A stretch of DNA of 64,000 nt, taken from positions 62,001 through 126,000 of the forward strand of contig NZ_JAUNTS010000007.1 of assembly GCF_030538595.1 (NCBI RefSeq). Direction: 5' to 3'. Positions 35,882 to 44,094 of this stretch are shown one piece after another. The DNA comes from Kocuria sp. GTDB lineage: Bacteria; Actinomycetota; Actinomycetes; Actinomycetales; Micrococcaceae. Position 1 is the stretch's first letter. The number at the start of each line of letters is the position of its first letter. Made by a program: the position numbers and the translations under genes. The notes below the pieces were generated by a model. The model did no database searches. It saw only the letters and a list, made by a program, of their open reading frames with translations, and was not told the origin of the DNA.

Positions 35882-38089
35882 TCACTGGCGCCGAGCGTCC
35901 TGTTCTGCCAGTTGCTCCATCATCTGGTTGTAGGCCTTCAGTTCGGCGTCATCCGTGCGGTCGGCTTCCCGATCCACGCGTTTGTTTTCCTTGTTGCCCG
36001 CCATGGACCACTGAATCATGACCACCACGGCCAGGATGGCGGTGGGTAGCTCTCCAATGCCCCACATCAAAGCGCCGCCACGCTGCTGATCCTCAATGGC
36101 GGTGATCCCCCAGTCATGTCCCATGTTGCCGAACCAGGAGGCTTCCAGGAGCATGTCCATCCCCATGATGGCCACTCCCACAAAGGCGTGGTAAACCATG
36201 GTGGCAATCAGCATGATCAGCCGCATGAAGTACGCGGGCCGTTTGGGGATGGGGTCCTGCCCCACCAGCACCAGCGCAAACATGTATCCGGTGAACAGGA
36301 AGTGGGCCATCATGAACTCATGCCCCACGTGCGTGCGCAGTGTGAAGCCCAACAGCGGCGTGAAGTAGAACAGCACAATGGAGCCGGCAAAGTTCACCGC
36401 GGCAAAAATCGGGTTGGTCACAATCTTGCCCCACGTGGAGTGCACCAGCCGCAGGATCCATTCACGCGGTCCGCGAGTGCCGTCCTGGCGTGGTTCCAGA
36501 GCGCGCAGCAGCAGAGTCACCGGTGAGCCCAGCACCATGAACACCGGGACAATCATGGTCAGGGACATGTGCTCCACCATGTGCCAGCTGAAGAGCACCC
36601 GCGCGTACACGGCCACGGGGCCGGAGGTGGCAAGGAACAGCAGGATCAACCCGATGTACCAGGACACTGCCCGCAGCACGGGCCACTTGCCTCCCGTGCG
36701 CACCAGCTTGAACAGGGCCCACCCGTAGGTGATGCCGAAGAGGGCAATGATGGCCACCCACAGCCAGTCGGGACGCCACTGGGTGATGGCATTGGCCCAA
36801 GTGGGTTCCGGGGGGAGCTCGTAAAAGGTCAGAATGCGAGCCGGGGTGGCATCCGGCTCCAGGTCCTCCGGAACCGGTGGGGCGGAATTACCCAGAGCCA
36901 CAGCCACCCCCACCAGGGCCCCCATGAGCAGCAGTTCGCCCAGGATGATCTGCCACACTGCGCGGCGACCGCTCATCCGATCCGCGATCAGCGCCGGGAT
37001 CACCGCACGCCGGTGGACGTATCCAGCCACACCTAGTGCCAGGGTCAGCACCAGCTTGACCATCACGAGCGTCCCGTACGGACTGGTCAGCTGCGTCCAC
37101 GTACCAATACGCACCGTCGCGTTGATCACCCCGGAGGCCAGGACCAGTACAAAACACCACAGGGCCAGGTGGGAAAAACGGTTCAGAATCACGGCTTCCA
37201 GCGAAACCTGCCGCCCGCGGGCGGCATGGTCGGAATCCGACTCCCGGCGAGCGCGCGTCCCAATGGGCAACCGCGCCGTGCCGCGCTCGGCTGCCAGTAG
37301 CGGAGAGATCCAGGCCAGAGCCATCAGACCGCCCATCCAGAGGCAGACCCCCAACAGGTGCAGGCCCAGGGAATTCACGGCGCCCATGTGGTCATCCCCA
37401 CCGGAGGAGTGACCGTTGAGTGCCATGGTGACCAGGGCAATACAGGCCAGAGCTGTGGTCAGCAGCAGCCCCAGTAAGGAGCGCACCCCGAACACCAGGG
37501 TGGTGACCACCGCGGCGATGATGACGCCCACACCCAGCGCTTGGCCCGTTGGAATCTCCGTCACAAAACTCATGAGCTGTTGGGTGTAGGCGGCACTGGG
37601 GCTGAGCCGCACACCGGAGACTTCCGCGTAGGTGAAAATTGCCACCACGGCGGCAGCCACCGTCCACACCACGGCGGAGGCGCCAGCCAGTTGGAGCACT
37701 TGGGTGAACAGGGGGTGTTCGCCGCCGTCGTCGTCTGGGGAGTGTTCGCCGTGGCTGTCACGCTGTGGCGCGCGAACCGTGTGCGGCACCACGCCCACCG
37801 CCAGGACCAGGGAGCCAATGGTGCTGATCAGTGCCACGTTGCGCAGCGTTTCTGCCAGCGGCAGACCCCAGCGCACCAGGGCACCGGGATCTGCCACCTG
37901 CTGGGGTGCAGCCGCCCCGGAAAAAGCCAGGGCAAGTACCAGGGCCACCAACATGGCCACCAGGGGACCGGTCAACCACCACGGTTTGAGACCGACGACG
38001 GCGCCCCGGCGCCCCTCTCCCTGCGGCCCCACTGCATCGGTGCGGTCCTGCTCCTGCCGGCCACGCCGTGTTCTAGAACTGGTACTCAT
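35882..38089 (-). CDS. Fused CopD copper-resistance / CtaG cytochrome oxidase assembly protein
   Basis: The 735-residue polytopic membrane protein has two parts. Residues about 60-380 resemble CopD (copper import/resistance) with HLLGVCLWMGGLMAL and SLEAVILNRFSHLALWCFVL, conserved His residues in membrane helices. Residues about 460-700 are a CtaG-type cytochrome c oxidase assembly domain, including LFSWHMVEHMSLTMIVPVFMVLG and HVGHEFMMAHFLFTGYMFA. This CopD-CtaG fusion is common in Actinobacteria. Its ATG overlaps the Dyp-peroxidase stop by 4 bp. It probably moves or inserts copper for a respiratory oxidase. The C-terminal 40 residues are charged and soluble. Confidence 0.92.
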   Translation of the reverse strand: MSTSSRTRRGRQEQDRTDAVGPQGEGRRGAVVGLKPWWLTGPLVAMLVALVLALAFSGAAAPQQVADPGALVRWGLPLAETLRNVALISTIGSLVLAVGVVPHTVRAPQRDSHGEHSPDDDGGEHPLFTQVLQLAGASAVVWTVAAAVVAIFTYAEVSGVRLSPSAAYTQQLMSFVTEIPTGQALGVGVIIAAVVTTLVFGVRSLLGLLLTTALACIALVTMALNGHSSGGDDHMGAVNSLGLHLLGVCLWMGGLMALAWISPLLAAERGTARLPIGTRARRESDSDHAARGRQVSLEAVILNRFSHLALWCFVLVLASGVINATVRIGTWTQLTSPYGTLVMVKLVLTLALGVAGYVHRRAVIPALIADRMSGRRAVWQIILGELLLMGALVGVAVALGNSAPPVPEDLEPDATPARILTFYELPPEPTWANAITQWRPDWLWVAIIALFGITYGWALFKLVRTGGKWPVLRAVSWYIGLILLFLATSGPVAVYARVLFSWHMVEHMSLTMIVPVFMVLGSPVTLLLRALEPRQDGTRGPREWILRLVHSTWGKIVTNPIFAAVNFAGSIVLFYFTPLLGFTLRTHVGHEFMMAHFLFTGYMFALVLVGQDPIPKRPAYFMRLIMLIATMVYHAFVGVAIMGMDMLLEASWFGNMGHDWGITAIEDQQRGGALMWGIGELPTAILAVVVMIQWSMAGNKENKRVDREADRTDDAELKAYNQMMEQLAEQDARRQ

Positions 38090-39576
38090 GCTCCGTCTTC
38101 CTGGTCACCGGCATCTGCTGCGGTGTTGAACAGTACGTCTCCCACAAAACCACCTTCTTGGCATCCGGGCGGAATGGCAAAAACTGCTGATCCCACCGGC
38201 ACGGTCCACACGTTGAGCATGTCCAGCTCGTCCAGGCGCCGTTGGATGGGAACAAACTGTTGAGCCACGTCCGCCTGGTAGCAGGCGAACAACAAACCGG
38301 AGTCGCTGACCCCACCGGAGGTTGCCCCGGCGGTCGAAAATCCGGCGGCGTCAAATACCGGGACGTCGTAGTTGTAGGGGCGCCGGTGAATCCGAACCCG
38401 CGGATCGGGGTGGCGGGAGCGGCGAATGTGCGAATAGTCCGGAATCACCGTGAAACCCAGCGGGCCCAGCGCCTCAAAATCGGGTTCGTCGTGCTCTTGG
38501 CTACCCGTGAGTGGCGCCCCGTTGTCCAATGTCCTGCCCACTGCGTCCTCCCGTGCCGGGCGGTCGGCCTCATCCCAGGTGTCCAGATTCATGTGAATCC
38601 GCCGCAGCACCAGGGAGGTGCCGTCCGTGATCCATGGTTTGAAGGCCGAATCCCCCACGCCCCAGACAATTTGCTCATGCTCTGCTGTCTTGGGCTTGGT
38701 GTCCACCGTGCCGTCCACCTGACCGAACAAGTTACGCATGCTGGGTGGGTCAGCAGCTTCAGCCCCCGGCACGGAACGAAAGCCGTTCTGCACCCAGCGC
38801 ACCGTGCCAAAGGAACGGATGTCCTTGAGCAGAACGCGTTGGGCGTGAGCCAGGCTCACAGTGTCTTCGCAGCCCAGTTGCAGGAGAAGATCGCCGTCGT
38901 TCCAGCGGTCTTCCAGTTGATCAATGCCGAAGGCAGGCAGCGGACCCAACCATTCGGGGGTCAGCTGCGGTGCCACCAGCTCCAGGATGCGGGGGCCAAA
39001 ACCAAAGGTCACGGTCAGGCGGGACGGGTTCACGGCGAGTTCGGGCTCTTGGTCGTTGACGGGGGCATCACCACCGGTGAGGGCTGCGGCATCCACGGTG
39101 AGGACCCGCATCATCCGACGCACCGTGTCACTGTCGGCATCCGGGGCCATGTCCACGGCAATGAACGTGGCAAAGGACTGCGGCAAGGTGTCAACACCGG
39201 CCTGACGTGTGCCGTAGAAGGTCTCCTGCCGGACTCCCACCGGCTCGGTCAACATTGCGCCATCCGCAACGTCTCCGGCTTCCCCGGCTCCATCAGCTGC
39301 ATCTGGCCCGGAGAACAATCCCGCGCGTTGAGCTGCTGCAGCCCCCAGGCCGGCGGCAGCGCCAACACCGGCTGTGCCGCCCACGATCAGCGCCCCGCGG
39401 CGGCTCACTCCACCGCGGTTTGCGCCACCACCACTTGCTTCACCATTGGGTTTTCCGACGGCATCACTTGGTTCACCATCAGGCTTCCCCGCAGAACGTG
39501 CACCGGCGGTGCCGGGTGCAGCGTTGTCATGTTGCGCGGCCCCCGGCACCTGGTGTGGGTCGGACCCAGAACTCAC
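38086..39576 (-). CDS. Dyp-type haem peroxidase with Tat signal (EfeB-like)
   Basis: The protein has 496 residues from GTG 39576. This start gives a GTGA overlap with the preceding stop and has AGGA 7 bp upstream; a GTG five codons earlier is also in frame. A disordered N-terminal 55 residues precedes a twin-arginine signal, GGVSRRGALIVGGTAGVGAA, so the folded enzyme is exported. The peroxidase part carries the Dyp GxxDG motif in RNLFGQVDGTVD, plus RIHMNLDTWDE and IRRSRHPDPRVRIHRRPYNY. EfeB-type enzymes are proposed to act in iron uptake or haem handling; here it sits in a copper operon with PCuAC and CopC. Confidence 0.92.
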   Translation of the reverse strand: MSSGSDPHQVPGAAQHDNAAPGTAGARSAGKPDGEPSDAVGKPNGEASGGGANRGGVSRRGALIVGGTAGVGAAAGLGAAAAQRAGLFSGPDAADGAGEAGDVADGAMLTEPVGVRQETFYGTRQAGVDTLPQSFATFIAVDMAPDADSDTVRRMMRVLTVDAAALTGGDAPVNDQEPELAVNPSRLTVTFGFGPRILELVAPQLTPEWLGPLPAFGIDQLEDRWNDGDLLLQLGCEDTVSLAHAQRVLLKDIRSFGTVRWVQNGFRSVPGAEAADPPSMRNLFGQVDGTVDTKPKTAEHEQIVWGVGDSAFKPWITDGTSLVLRRIHMNLDTWDEADRPAREDAVGRTLDNGAPLTGSQEHDEPDFEALGPLGFTVIPDYSHIRRSRHPDPRVRIHRRPYNYDVPVFDAAGFSTAGATSGGVSDSGLLFACYQADVAQQFVPIQRRLDELDMLNVWTVPVGSAVFAIPPGCQEGGFVGDVLFNTAADAGDQEDGA

Positions 39577-40280
39577 TGGGCATCCTGACACATGGGAAGG
39601 CTGCTGTGGCTGGTGCCTTCCGTGGCGTGCATGTCATCCATCCCGTGCTCGGCATCACCGATAGCGGAGTCAGAGGGCTCTGCACCGTGGTCCTCATGGG
39701 CGTACTCTTCCTGCGCGCCCTGATAGTCCCGAACCGGAACCTCAACCGTCTGACTGTCACCACCGTCAAAATCCAGCTGGATCTCCAGGTTCTGACCGGC
39801 CATGGGTGCACAGGTCAGGTCCATCAGCATGATGTGATCCGCTCCCGGTTCCAGTGTCACTGAGGCACCGGGTTCGATCACCAAGGGCTCGGTCATCTCT
39901 TGCATCTTGGTGGAACCGGTGGCTTCATCCATCACCGTTTCATGCAGTTCCGCGGACTCGGAAATGCCGTCGGCTTGGGCACCGGTGAGGGTGACGGGGG
40001 TGTCGCCGTCGTTGGTGAGGGTGCCAAAAACAGCTGTCATTCCGGAGTCCGCAGCCTTCATCCACGGTTGCTCCACGGTGAGGGTCGCGTTCTGCGTCGT
40101 AGCCGCGGCTGTGGCAGTACCGGTGTCTGTGCCACCGGGGGTGGCCGCCTGTCCGGTACCGCCGGTGTTGGCGCAGCCGCTGAGGGCCAGCGCGCCCATG
40201 GCCACCGCAGCCGCCATGAAGCGCCCGGAGGACTTCCTGCCCAGTTCGGGGCGGGCAGCAGTGTTCTTGATGTTCTTCAT
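39573..40280 (-). CDS. Periplasmic copper chaperone PCu(A)C, lipoprotein
   Basis: The 235-residue lipoprotein has lipobox LALSGC with Cys36. The copper site is the spaced His/Met set His113, Met126, His149 and Met151 (segments SAELHETVMDEATGSTKM and GADHIMLMD), as in PCuAC proteins that deliver Cu(I) to the CuA site of cytochrome c oxidase. The C-terminal 50 residues are rich in His, Asp, Glu and Met (EEYAHEDHG, HGMDDMHATEG), an extra likely metal-binding tail. Its stop overlaps the Dyp-peroxidase GTG by 4 bp, and copC lies 70 bp upstream. Confidence 0.93.
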   Translation of the reverse strand: MKNIKNTAARPELGRKSSGRFMAAAVAMGALALSGCANTGGTGQAATPGGTDTGTATAAATTQNATLTVEQPWMKAADSGMTAVFGTLTNDGDTPVTLTGAQADGISESAELHETVMDEATGSTKMQEMTEPLVIEPGASVTLEPGADHIMLMDLTCAPMAGQNLEIQLDFDGGDSQTVEVPVRDYQGAQEEYAHEDHGAEPSDSAIGDAEHGMDDMHATEGTSHSSLPMCQDAQ

Positions 40281-40350
40281 TGTTGTCTCATTTCAGGTTC
40301 GTGCTGATTCGGCCACCGTTGCGAGCCAGAAGGCCACTTCAAGGCAGGAA

Positions 40351-41016
40351 TCAGCGATCGGAGTTGCTTCCACCGATCCGGCGAACCAGGACCACCGCAC
40401 CCAGCACCAGCAGGGCCAGCACCACGCCGCCCACCACGAACAGCCAGACCGGGGCGCCGTCAGCGTCTTGGGTCGTGGTGCTGTCCGGTGTGGCCAGGGT
40501 TTCACCCGTGGCCTCACTCTCTGCGGTGGGTGTGGCGGTGGCACCGGCGGGGCTTGTGCCCTCACCTGTGGAGCCGGCGCCGACGTCGTAGCTGAATGTG
40601 CCCTCAATGGGGTGCCCGTCCGAGGACACCACGCGCCACACCACGGTGTAGCTCTCGTCCTCGGTCTGGGCGGGAGTGATGTCCTGGGTGACCGTGGTAC
40701 CGGACACCTGTGGTTCGCCGTCAGTGACATCCGCACCCTGGGAGTCAGTCACGCGCACCTGCGTGCCAACGTCCAGAAGGTCGGCCGAGTAGGTCAGCTC
40801 AACCTCCGTGGGTGCTTGGGTGACCCGAGCGCCGTCGCCCGGGTTGGAGGAAACCAACGTGTCATGAGCCCACACCGGCCCGGGGAGCGCCACAAGGCCC
40901 GCGGTTGCCACGGCAGCGGCGAGCCGCGCCAGACGCGCCCGTCTGGGAAGCCTCCCCGGGGCAGTGCCCGGTGTGTTCTGCTGCTTGTGGTGGGGAAAAC
41001 GGGTCAAAGTGGTCAT
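40351..41016 (-). CDS. copC: CopC-domain copper-binding protein with C-terminal membrane anchor
   Basis: The 221-residue protein starts at ATG 41016 (AAGGAAGCACC site); the open frame continues upstream without support. A signal peptide ends at Ala50, making His51 the mature N-terminus, the classic CopC Cu(II) ligand. The CopC domain follows with HDTLVSSNPGDGARVTQAP, and VVSSDGHPIEGTFSYDV supplies the second conserved His. After a Thr/Ala/Ser-rich linker (about 150-190) a single helix at about 193-213 anchors it, facing outward. It works with the nearby CopD domain to bind copper outside the membrane. Confidence 0.92.
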   Translation of the reverse strand: MTTLTRFPHHKQQNTPGTAPGRLPRRARLARLAAAVATAGLVALPGPVWAHDTLVSSNPGDGARVTQAPTEVELTYSADLLDVGTQVRVTDSQGADVTDGEPQVSGTTVTQDITPAQTEDESYTVVWRVVSSDGHPIEGTFSYDVGAGSTGEGTSPAGATATPTAESEATGETLATPDSTTTQDADGAPVWLFVVGGVVLALLVLGAVVLVRRIGGSNSDR

Positions 41017-41200
41017 GGTGCTTCCTTCTGCTGGCGTGCTCCCGTTTCGGGTCAGCACGTGCGGGTTACGGTGCGAACGTTCCCCCAGCCGAACAACCAC
41101 GCCGCCAACACCACGTGTCCTCACTGCCGCAATGCAGCACATCTTGCAAGGCACGCCAGAAAATTCGGTTGTCTCAAGAACCGATGTTGGTGTGAAGCGC

Positions 41201-42082
41201 TCAGGCCAGGGCCAACGCCCGCGGTGGACCGCGATATTGCAGTGCCCCACGCGCCCAGACCAGAATGCGGGCCGGCAGCGGCTCCGTGAAGCCCGGCTGC
41301 CACGGCCGAACTGAAACCCAGGGCATGATCACGGCCACGGCCAGGCGGACGGCGCGGACCAGCAGAGTGGCCAGAGTCCGCAGCAACCCGGCTTCGCCAT
41401 GACGCAACACCACAATGGCCACGACGGCGGCCACCACGTGCATCACCAACATGGCATGACCACCCAGAAGCGCGGCACTCGCGGCGGCGGGATCACCCAT
41501 GCTCATGGCGGATGCTGAATCACCCAGGTGCATGGTGTGGCCGGCATGTCCGGCTTGCGATCCAGATGTTGTGGCTGCTCCGGCGGGAACCAGGACAAGC
41601 TCGGGCCCACCCGAGGTCACCGCTTGGCCCGCATGGGCGGCGTGCCCCGTGTGGTCTGCGGCCACCACGTATCCGCCGGAGAGGGAGAGCAAGATGTGGA
41701 AAAGAGTTTGGGAACCCGCTACGGCCAGGCTCAGCCCGGCCAGGCTTTTGAAGGTGGCCAGGCTGCCAATGTTGGCCGGGGTGCCAGAGGTGGTCAGGTT
41801 GCCAGAGGTGGCGAGTTTGGCCCGGTTGGCCAACCTCCCTGTGCAAAACATGCTGGTGCGGGCGGAGGATTCGGGCCGTACCTCTCCACGTTCACGGGCA
41901 ATGCTCGGTATCTTCCGGCCAGCCAGAATCATGCAGACCGGGGCAGACAGTGCCGTGCACAGCGCGAACAGCATGGGGTGGGGCCAGGCTCCACCCGCTG
42001 CAACGTGCGCCAGGACCGCAAAGGTGGTTGCCACAAACGCAGCCGCCCACCCGCGGGTCAGGCGCAGTGCGCGTGCAGTCAT
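41201..42082 (-). CDS. His/Met-rich membrane protein heading the copper cluster
   Basis: I do not recognise this 293-residue protein by family. From ATG 42082 (GAAAGGGAC site) it has about five helices in two groups (about 14-60 and 124-240). Between helices lies a His/Met-rich segment: HTGHAAHAGQ, GSQAGHAGHTMHLGD and SASAMSMGD at about 140-200. A preceding stretch with recurring LATSGNLTTSG, PANIGSLATFKS units is repetitive. The last 50 residues are amphipathic. Its place upstream of copC, PCuAC, the Dyp peroxidase and copD, and its metal-ligand-rich loop, suggest copper handling; that is inference. Confidence 0.65.
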   Translation of the reverse strand: MTARALRLTRGWAAAFVATTFAVLAHVAAGGAWPHPMLFALCTALSAPVCMILAGRKIPSIARERGEVRPESSARTSMFCTGRLANRAKLATSGNLTTSGTPANIGSLATFKSLAGLSLAVAGSQTLFHILLSLSGGYVVAADHTGHAAHAGQAVTSGGPELVLVPAGAATTSGSQAGHAGHTMHLGDSASAMSMGDPAAASAALLGGHAMLVMHVVAAVVAIVVLRHGEAGLLRTLATLLVRAVRLAVAVIMPWVSVRPWQPGFTEPLPARILVWARGALQYRGPPRALALA

Positions 42083-42301
42083 TGCCCGTCCCTTTCGATT
42101 TTTCGGCATGCCCTGATGGGCTCGTGGTCTGTCTGAGTGCGGTCCTGTGGCATCGCTCGAACGTCGCAACGCTCACTCATCGCGTGACGCCACCTTCCAT
42201 TATGCCGGGAGCGCACCCCACCTCGACACACCCCCACCGCCGCGCTCCCACCCCACCCCATCGCCGCACCGGCCGCACCGGCCGCACCGCCCTCACTCTC
42301 G

Positions 42302-42364
42302 ACTTCCCATCCAGCTGCCAGATCACCGCCTATAACGTGGGAGCTCGGCACTGTTGGGGGAAGT
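42302..42364. repeat. 63-bp dispersed palindromic repeat, copy 1
   Basis: The unit begins ACTTCCC (42302-42308) and ends GGGAAGT (42358-42364), perfect terminal inverted repeats. It aligns without gaps to 51008-51070 with 48 of 63 positions identical. The internal core CAGATCACCGCC is strongly conserved. Both copies are intergenic, like REP or BIME elements. Confidence 0.7.
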
Positions 42365-42396
42365 GGACAGCCAGGTGGGAGGTCGACGTCGTATCG

Positions 42397-42475
42397 CATC
42401 AGTCCCAGCGTCACCACTCAGTCCCAGCGCCGCGCATCAGCCCCACCGCGGCAACTCAGTCCCAGCGTCACCACT
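42397..42475. repeat. Imperfect tandem repeat, 18-20 bp unit
   Basis: Units built on CATCAGTCCCAGCGTCACCA recur about four times with substitutions (TCAGTCCCAGCGCCGCG, CATCAGCCCCACCGCGGCAA, CTCAGTCCCAGCGTCACCA), followed by partial units to about 42500. The block is adjacent to repeat copy 1 and downstream of the HU terminator. Confidence 0.55.
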
Positions 42476-42527
42476 CCCACCGCACCAGTCCCAACCGCTC
42501 CGCCTACCGGGAACTAGGGTCAACAAA

Positions 42528-42569
42528 AACGAGCGGTGTCATCCTCCTGGGAGGATGTCACCGCTCGTT
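42528..42569 (-). terminator. Rho-independent terminator of the HU gene
   Basis: Positions 42528-42547 pair with 42550-42569: a 20-bp stem with a single mismatch. On the minus strand the stem is followed by TTTTTGTT, a usable U-tract. It lies 36 bp past the HU stop and is a strong intrinsic terminator. Confidence 0.85.
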
Positions 42570-42604
42570 GTTCGGTCACCGACCATGAGTCGGTGGGCCG
42601 GAGA

Positions 42605-42889
42605 TCACTTGCCGGAGGCAGCAGCCTTCAGCTTGGAACCAGCGGAGAGCTTGACGCTGTGACCAGCCGGGATGTTGATGGTCTCACCGGTCTGCGGGTT
42701 ACGTCCGGTGCGTGCCTTGCGCTCGGTGCGCTCGACGGAGAGCCAGCCGGGGATGGTGACCTTCTCGCCGTTGGCAACGGAAGTCTCCAGGGACTGGAAC
42801 AGTGCGTCCAGCACGCTGTTGACCTGAGCCTGAGTGGTGCCGGCCTTTTCGGCAACCTCTGCCACGATCTCGCTGCGGTTCTTAGCCAT
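42605..42889 (-). CDS. hup: DNA-binding protein HU
   Basis: The 94-residue nucleoid protein has the HU fold: N-terminal helices MAKNRSEIVAEVAEKAGTTQ and QVNSVLDALFQSLETSVANG, then GEKVTIPGWLSVERTERKAR leading to the beta arm tip GRNPQTGETINIPAGH. It lacks the long Lys/Ala-rich C-terminal tail of mycobacterial HupB. It lies 67 bp downstream of rpsN on the same strand, so it may be part of the ribosomal-protein transcript or have its own promoter. It ends at a strong terminator. Confidence 0.96.
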   Translation of the reverse strand: MAKNRSEIVAEVAEKAGTTQAQVNSVLDALFQSLETSVANGEKVTIPGWLSVERTERKARTGRNPQTGETINIPAGHSVKLSAGSKLKAAASGK

Positions 42890-42956
42890 GTTGATGTCCT
42901 CCTGGAACGTCGGGTCTGTGTTGGGGTCCCTAGTGAGAACCCACTACAGGTGGAAA

Positions 42957-43262
42957 TTACCAGCTGGACTTGGTGATTCCCGGCAATTCGCCCCGGTGTG
43001 CCATTTCGCGGAACCGAACTCGGGAGATTCCGAACTTCTGGAAGGTGCCGCGAGGACGGCCGTCAATCTGGTCACGGTTACGCACGCGGGCGGGGGAAGC
43101 GTCACGGGGCAGCTTCTGCAGGCCCAGGCGTGCGGCTTCGCGGTCCTCCGGGGAGGCGTTTTCGTCAACCAGGGTCTTCTTCAGCTCTGCGCGCTTGGCG
43201 GCGTAGCGAGCCACGATGACCTTGCGCTGCTCGTTCTTGGCGATCTTGGACTTCTTAGCCAT
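42957..43262 (-). CDS. rpsN: 30S ribosomal protein S14, zinc-independent long form
   Basis: The 101-residue protein is the long S14 type without the CxxC zinc ribbon: [20 protein letters not shown] at the start and [20 protein letters not shown] with [11 protein letters not shown] at the end. The C-terminal RFREMA-G-PG block is the S14 signature. It starts at ATG 43262, 3 bp after the rpmG stop. Actinobacteria often carry this C-minus form as a paralogue made when zinc is scarce, or as the only copy. Confidence 0.96.
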   Translation of the reverse strand: MAKKSKIAKNEQRKVIVARYAAKRAELKKTLVDENASPEDREAARLGLQKLPRDASPARVRNRDQIDGRPRGTFQKFGISRVRFREMAHRGELPGITKSSW

Positions 43263-43265
43263 TAC

Positions 43266-43433
43266 TCAGCGCTCCTCACGGAAATCGACGTGCTTGCGAA
43301 CAACGGGGTCGTACTTCTTGAGCACGATCCGGTCCGGGTTGTTGCGGCGGTTCTTGCGCGTCACGTAGGTGAACCCGGTCCCCGCGGTGGACTTCAGCTT
43401 GATGATGGGACGTACGTCCTTGTCCTTGGCCAT
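43266..43433 (-). CDS. rpmG: 50S ribosomal protein L33, zinc-independent form
   Basis: This 55-residue gene was read directly from the minus strand. The protein starts [20 protein letters not shown] and contains [20 protein letters not shown], ending HVDFREER, the L33 pattern. The two CxxC pairs of zinc-binding L33 are missing. It begins 1 bp after the rpmB stop and ends 3 bp before rpsN, so rpmB-rpmG-rpsN are one unit. Confidence 0.95.
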   Translation of the reverse strand: MAKDKDVRPIIKLKSTAGTGFTYVTRKNRRNNPDRIVLKKYDPVVRKHVDFREER

Positions 43434-43434
43434 C

Positions 43435-43671
43435 TCAGATCTTCTCCCCTCGGGCGATCATTTCTGCGACGACGGCGTCGATCCCGCGGGCGTCAATGAC
43501 CTTGATGCCCTTGGCGCTGAGGTTCAGCGTGACGGTACGGCGCAGGGACGGAACCCAGTAACGCTTCTTCTGGATGTTGGGATCGAACCGACGCTTGGTG
43601 CGCCGGTGCGAGTGCGAAATGCTGTGCCCGAAGCCCGGCTTGGCCCCGGTCACCTGGCAGTGCGCTGCCAT
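43435..43671 (-). CDS. rpmB: 50S ribosomal protein L28, zinc-independent form
   Basis: The 78-residue protein starts at ATG 43671 (GGAGGAGAGC site); the frame is open upstream but that part is leader. [20 protein letters not shown] and [20 protein letters not shown] are L28 signatures. Only one Cys is present (Cys5), so the zinc-binding CxxC of the C-plus form is absent. It is the first gene of the rpmB-rpmG-rpsN cluster and should follow the promoter at about 43905-43933. Confidence 0.96.
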   Translation of the reverse strand: MAAHCQVTGAKPGFGHSISHSHRRTKRRFDPNIQKKRYWVPSLRRTVTLNLSAKGIKVIDARGIDAVVAEMIARGEKI

Positions 43672-44094
43672 AGTGCTCTCCTCCAAATGTCGACGAATGA
43701 CGGAACTCTCACGGTGCTCACTGGTGAACGAATCACCGGTGCAGCTCCTGTAGAGCGTCCCGTCCCCTTTTGTTGCAACCACCGTTCATGAACCCGGGGG
43801 TCTGTCCAACAGACCTCCGCACGGTGGCTACCGGTTACGGGTTCGCCACGACGACGGTGAAGATCTTGGTGTCGGGTGCGGACTGCCCCATACAACAGCC
43901 TAAAATCATAGGCTTGAGGTAGCGTGCCCGCAACTTTTTGCCCCTGACCCGGCAGCCGCGCGCCGAAAGGCGTGCAGCGTACGTGAACTCGGATGAGGGA
44001 CAACAGACAAGTCTAGACGACGCGGCACGCCCGGCCAACCACCGGTGGCGGGAATCACCATCCGGAAGGATGCACCGTCAGCCAGACACCACGC
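43672..44094 (-). other. Leader and upstream region of rpmB; no gene seen
   Basis: The 423-bp stretch separates rpmB from malQ (same strand). It contains the promoter described separately and a leader of about 220 nt with a 7-bp hairpin (GGTCTGT 43799-43805 with ACAGACC 43809-43815). Open frames here are chance readthrough. A leader this long before a ribosomal-protein operon could carry an autogenous regulation site. The remaining 150 bp up to the malQ stop show no clear terminator. Confidence 0.5.
43897..43933 (-). promoter_or_regulatory. rpmB operon promoter with overlapping dyad (possible Zur site)
   Basis: On the minus strand, TTGCGG (43928-43933), 17 bp, TATGAT (43905-43910) forms a good promoter. 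The -10 is inside an 18-bp dyad, AGCCTA-N6-TAGGCT (43897-43914). Its centre AAAATCAT matches the core of actinobacterial Zur boxes (TGAAAATCATTTTCA), though the outer bases differ. The downstream genes encode zinc-free L28, L33 and S14, typical Zur targets. Confidence 0.5.

Larger units (their letters stand above)
42083..42604. other. Gene-free stretch with REP-like repeat, C-rich repeats and HU terminator
   Basis: I see no gene in these 522 bp, although short frames are open on both strands. The stretch is strongly C-rich on the plus strand. From left to right it holds three 9-bp CCGCACCGG units (42264-42290), the first copy of a 63-bp dispersed element (42302-42364), an imperfect 18-20 bp tandem repeat (about 42397-42475) and the HU terminator (42528-42569). 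Confidence 0.6.

Noticed and set aside
42360-42500. CRISPR-like array in the C-rich tandem repeats
   Set aside because: Units are imperfect and contiguous, with no unique spacers and no cas genes.
43650-44003. Frame of 117 codons upstream of rpmB
   Set aside because: No ribosome-binding site, no family pattern, and it overlaps rpmB and its promoter.
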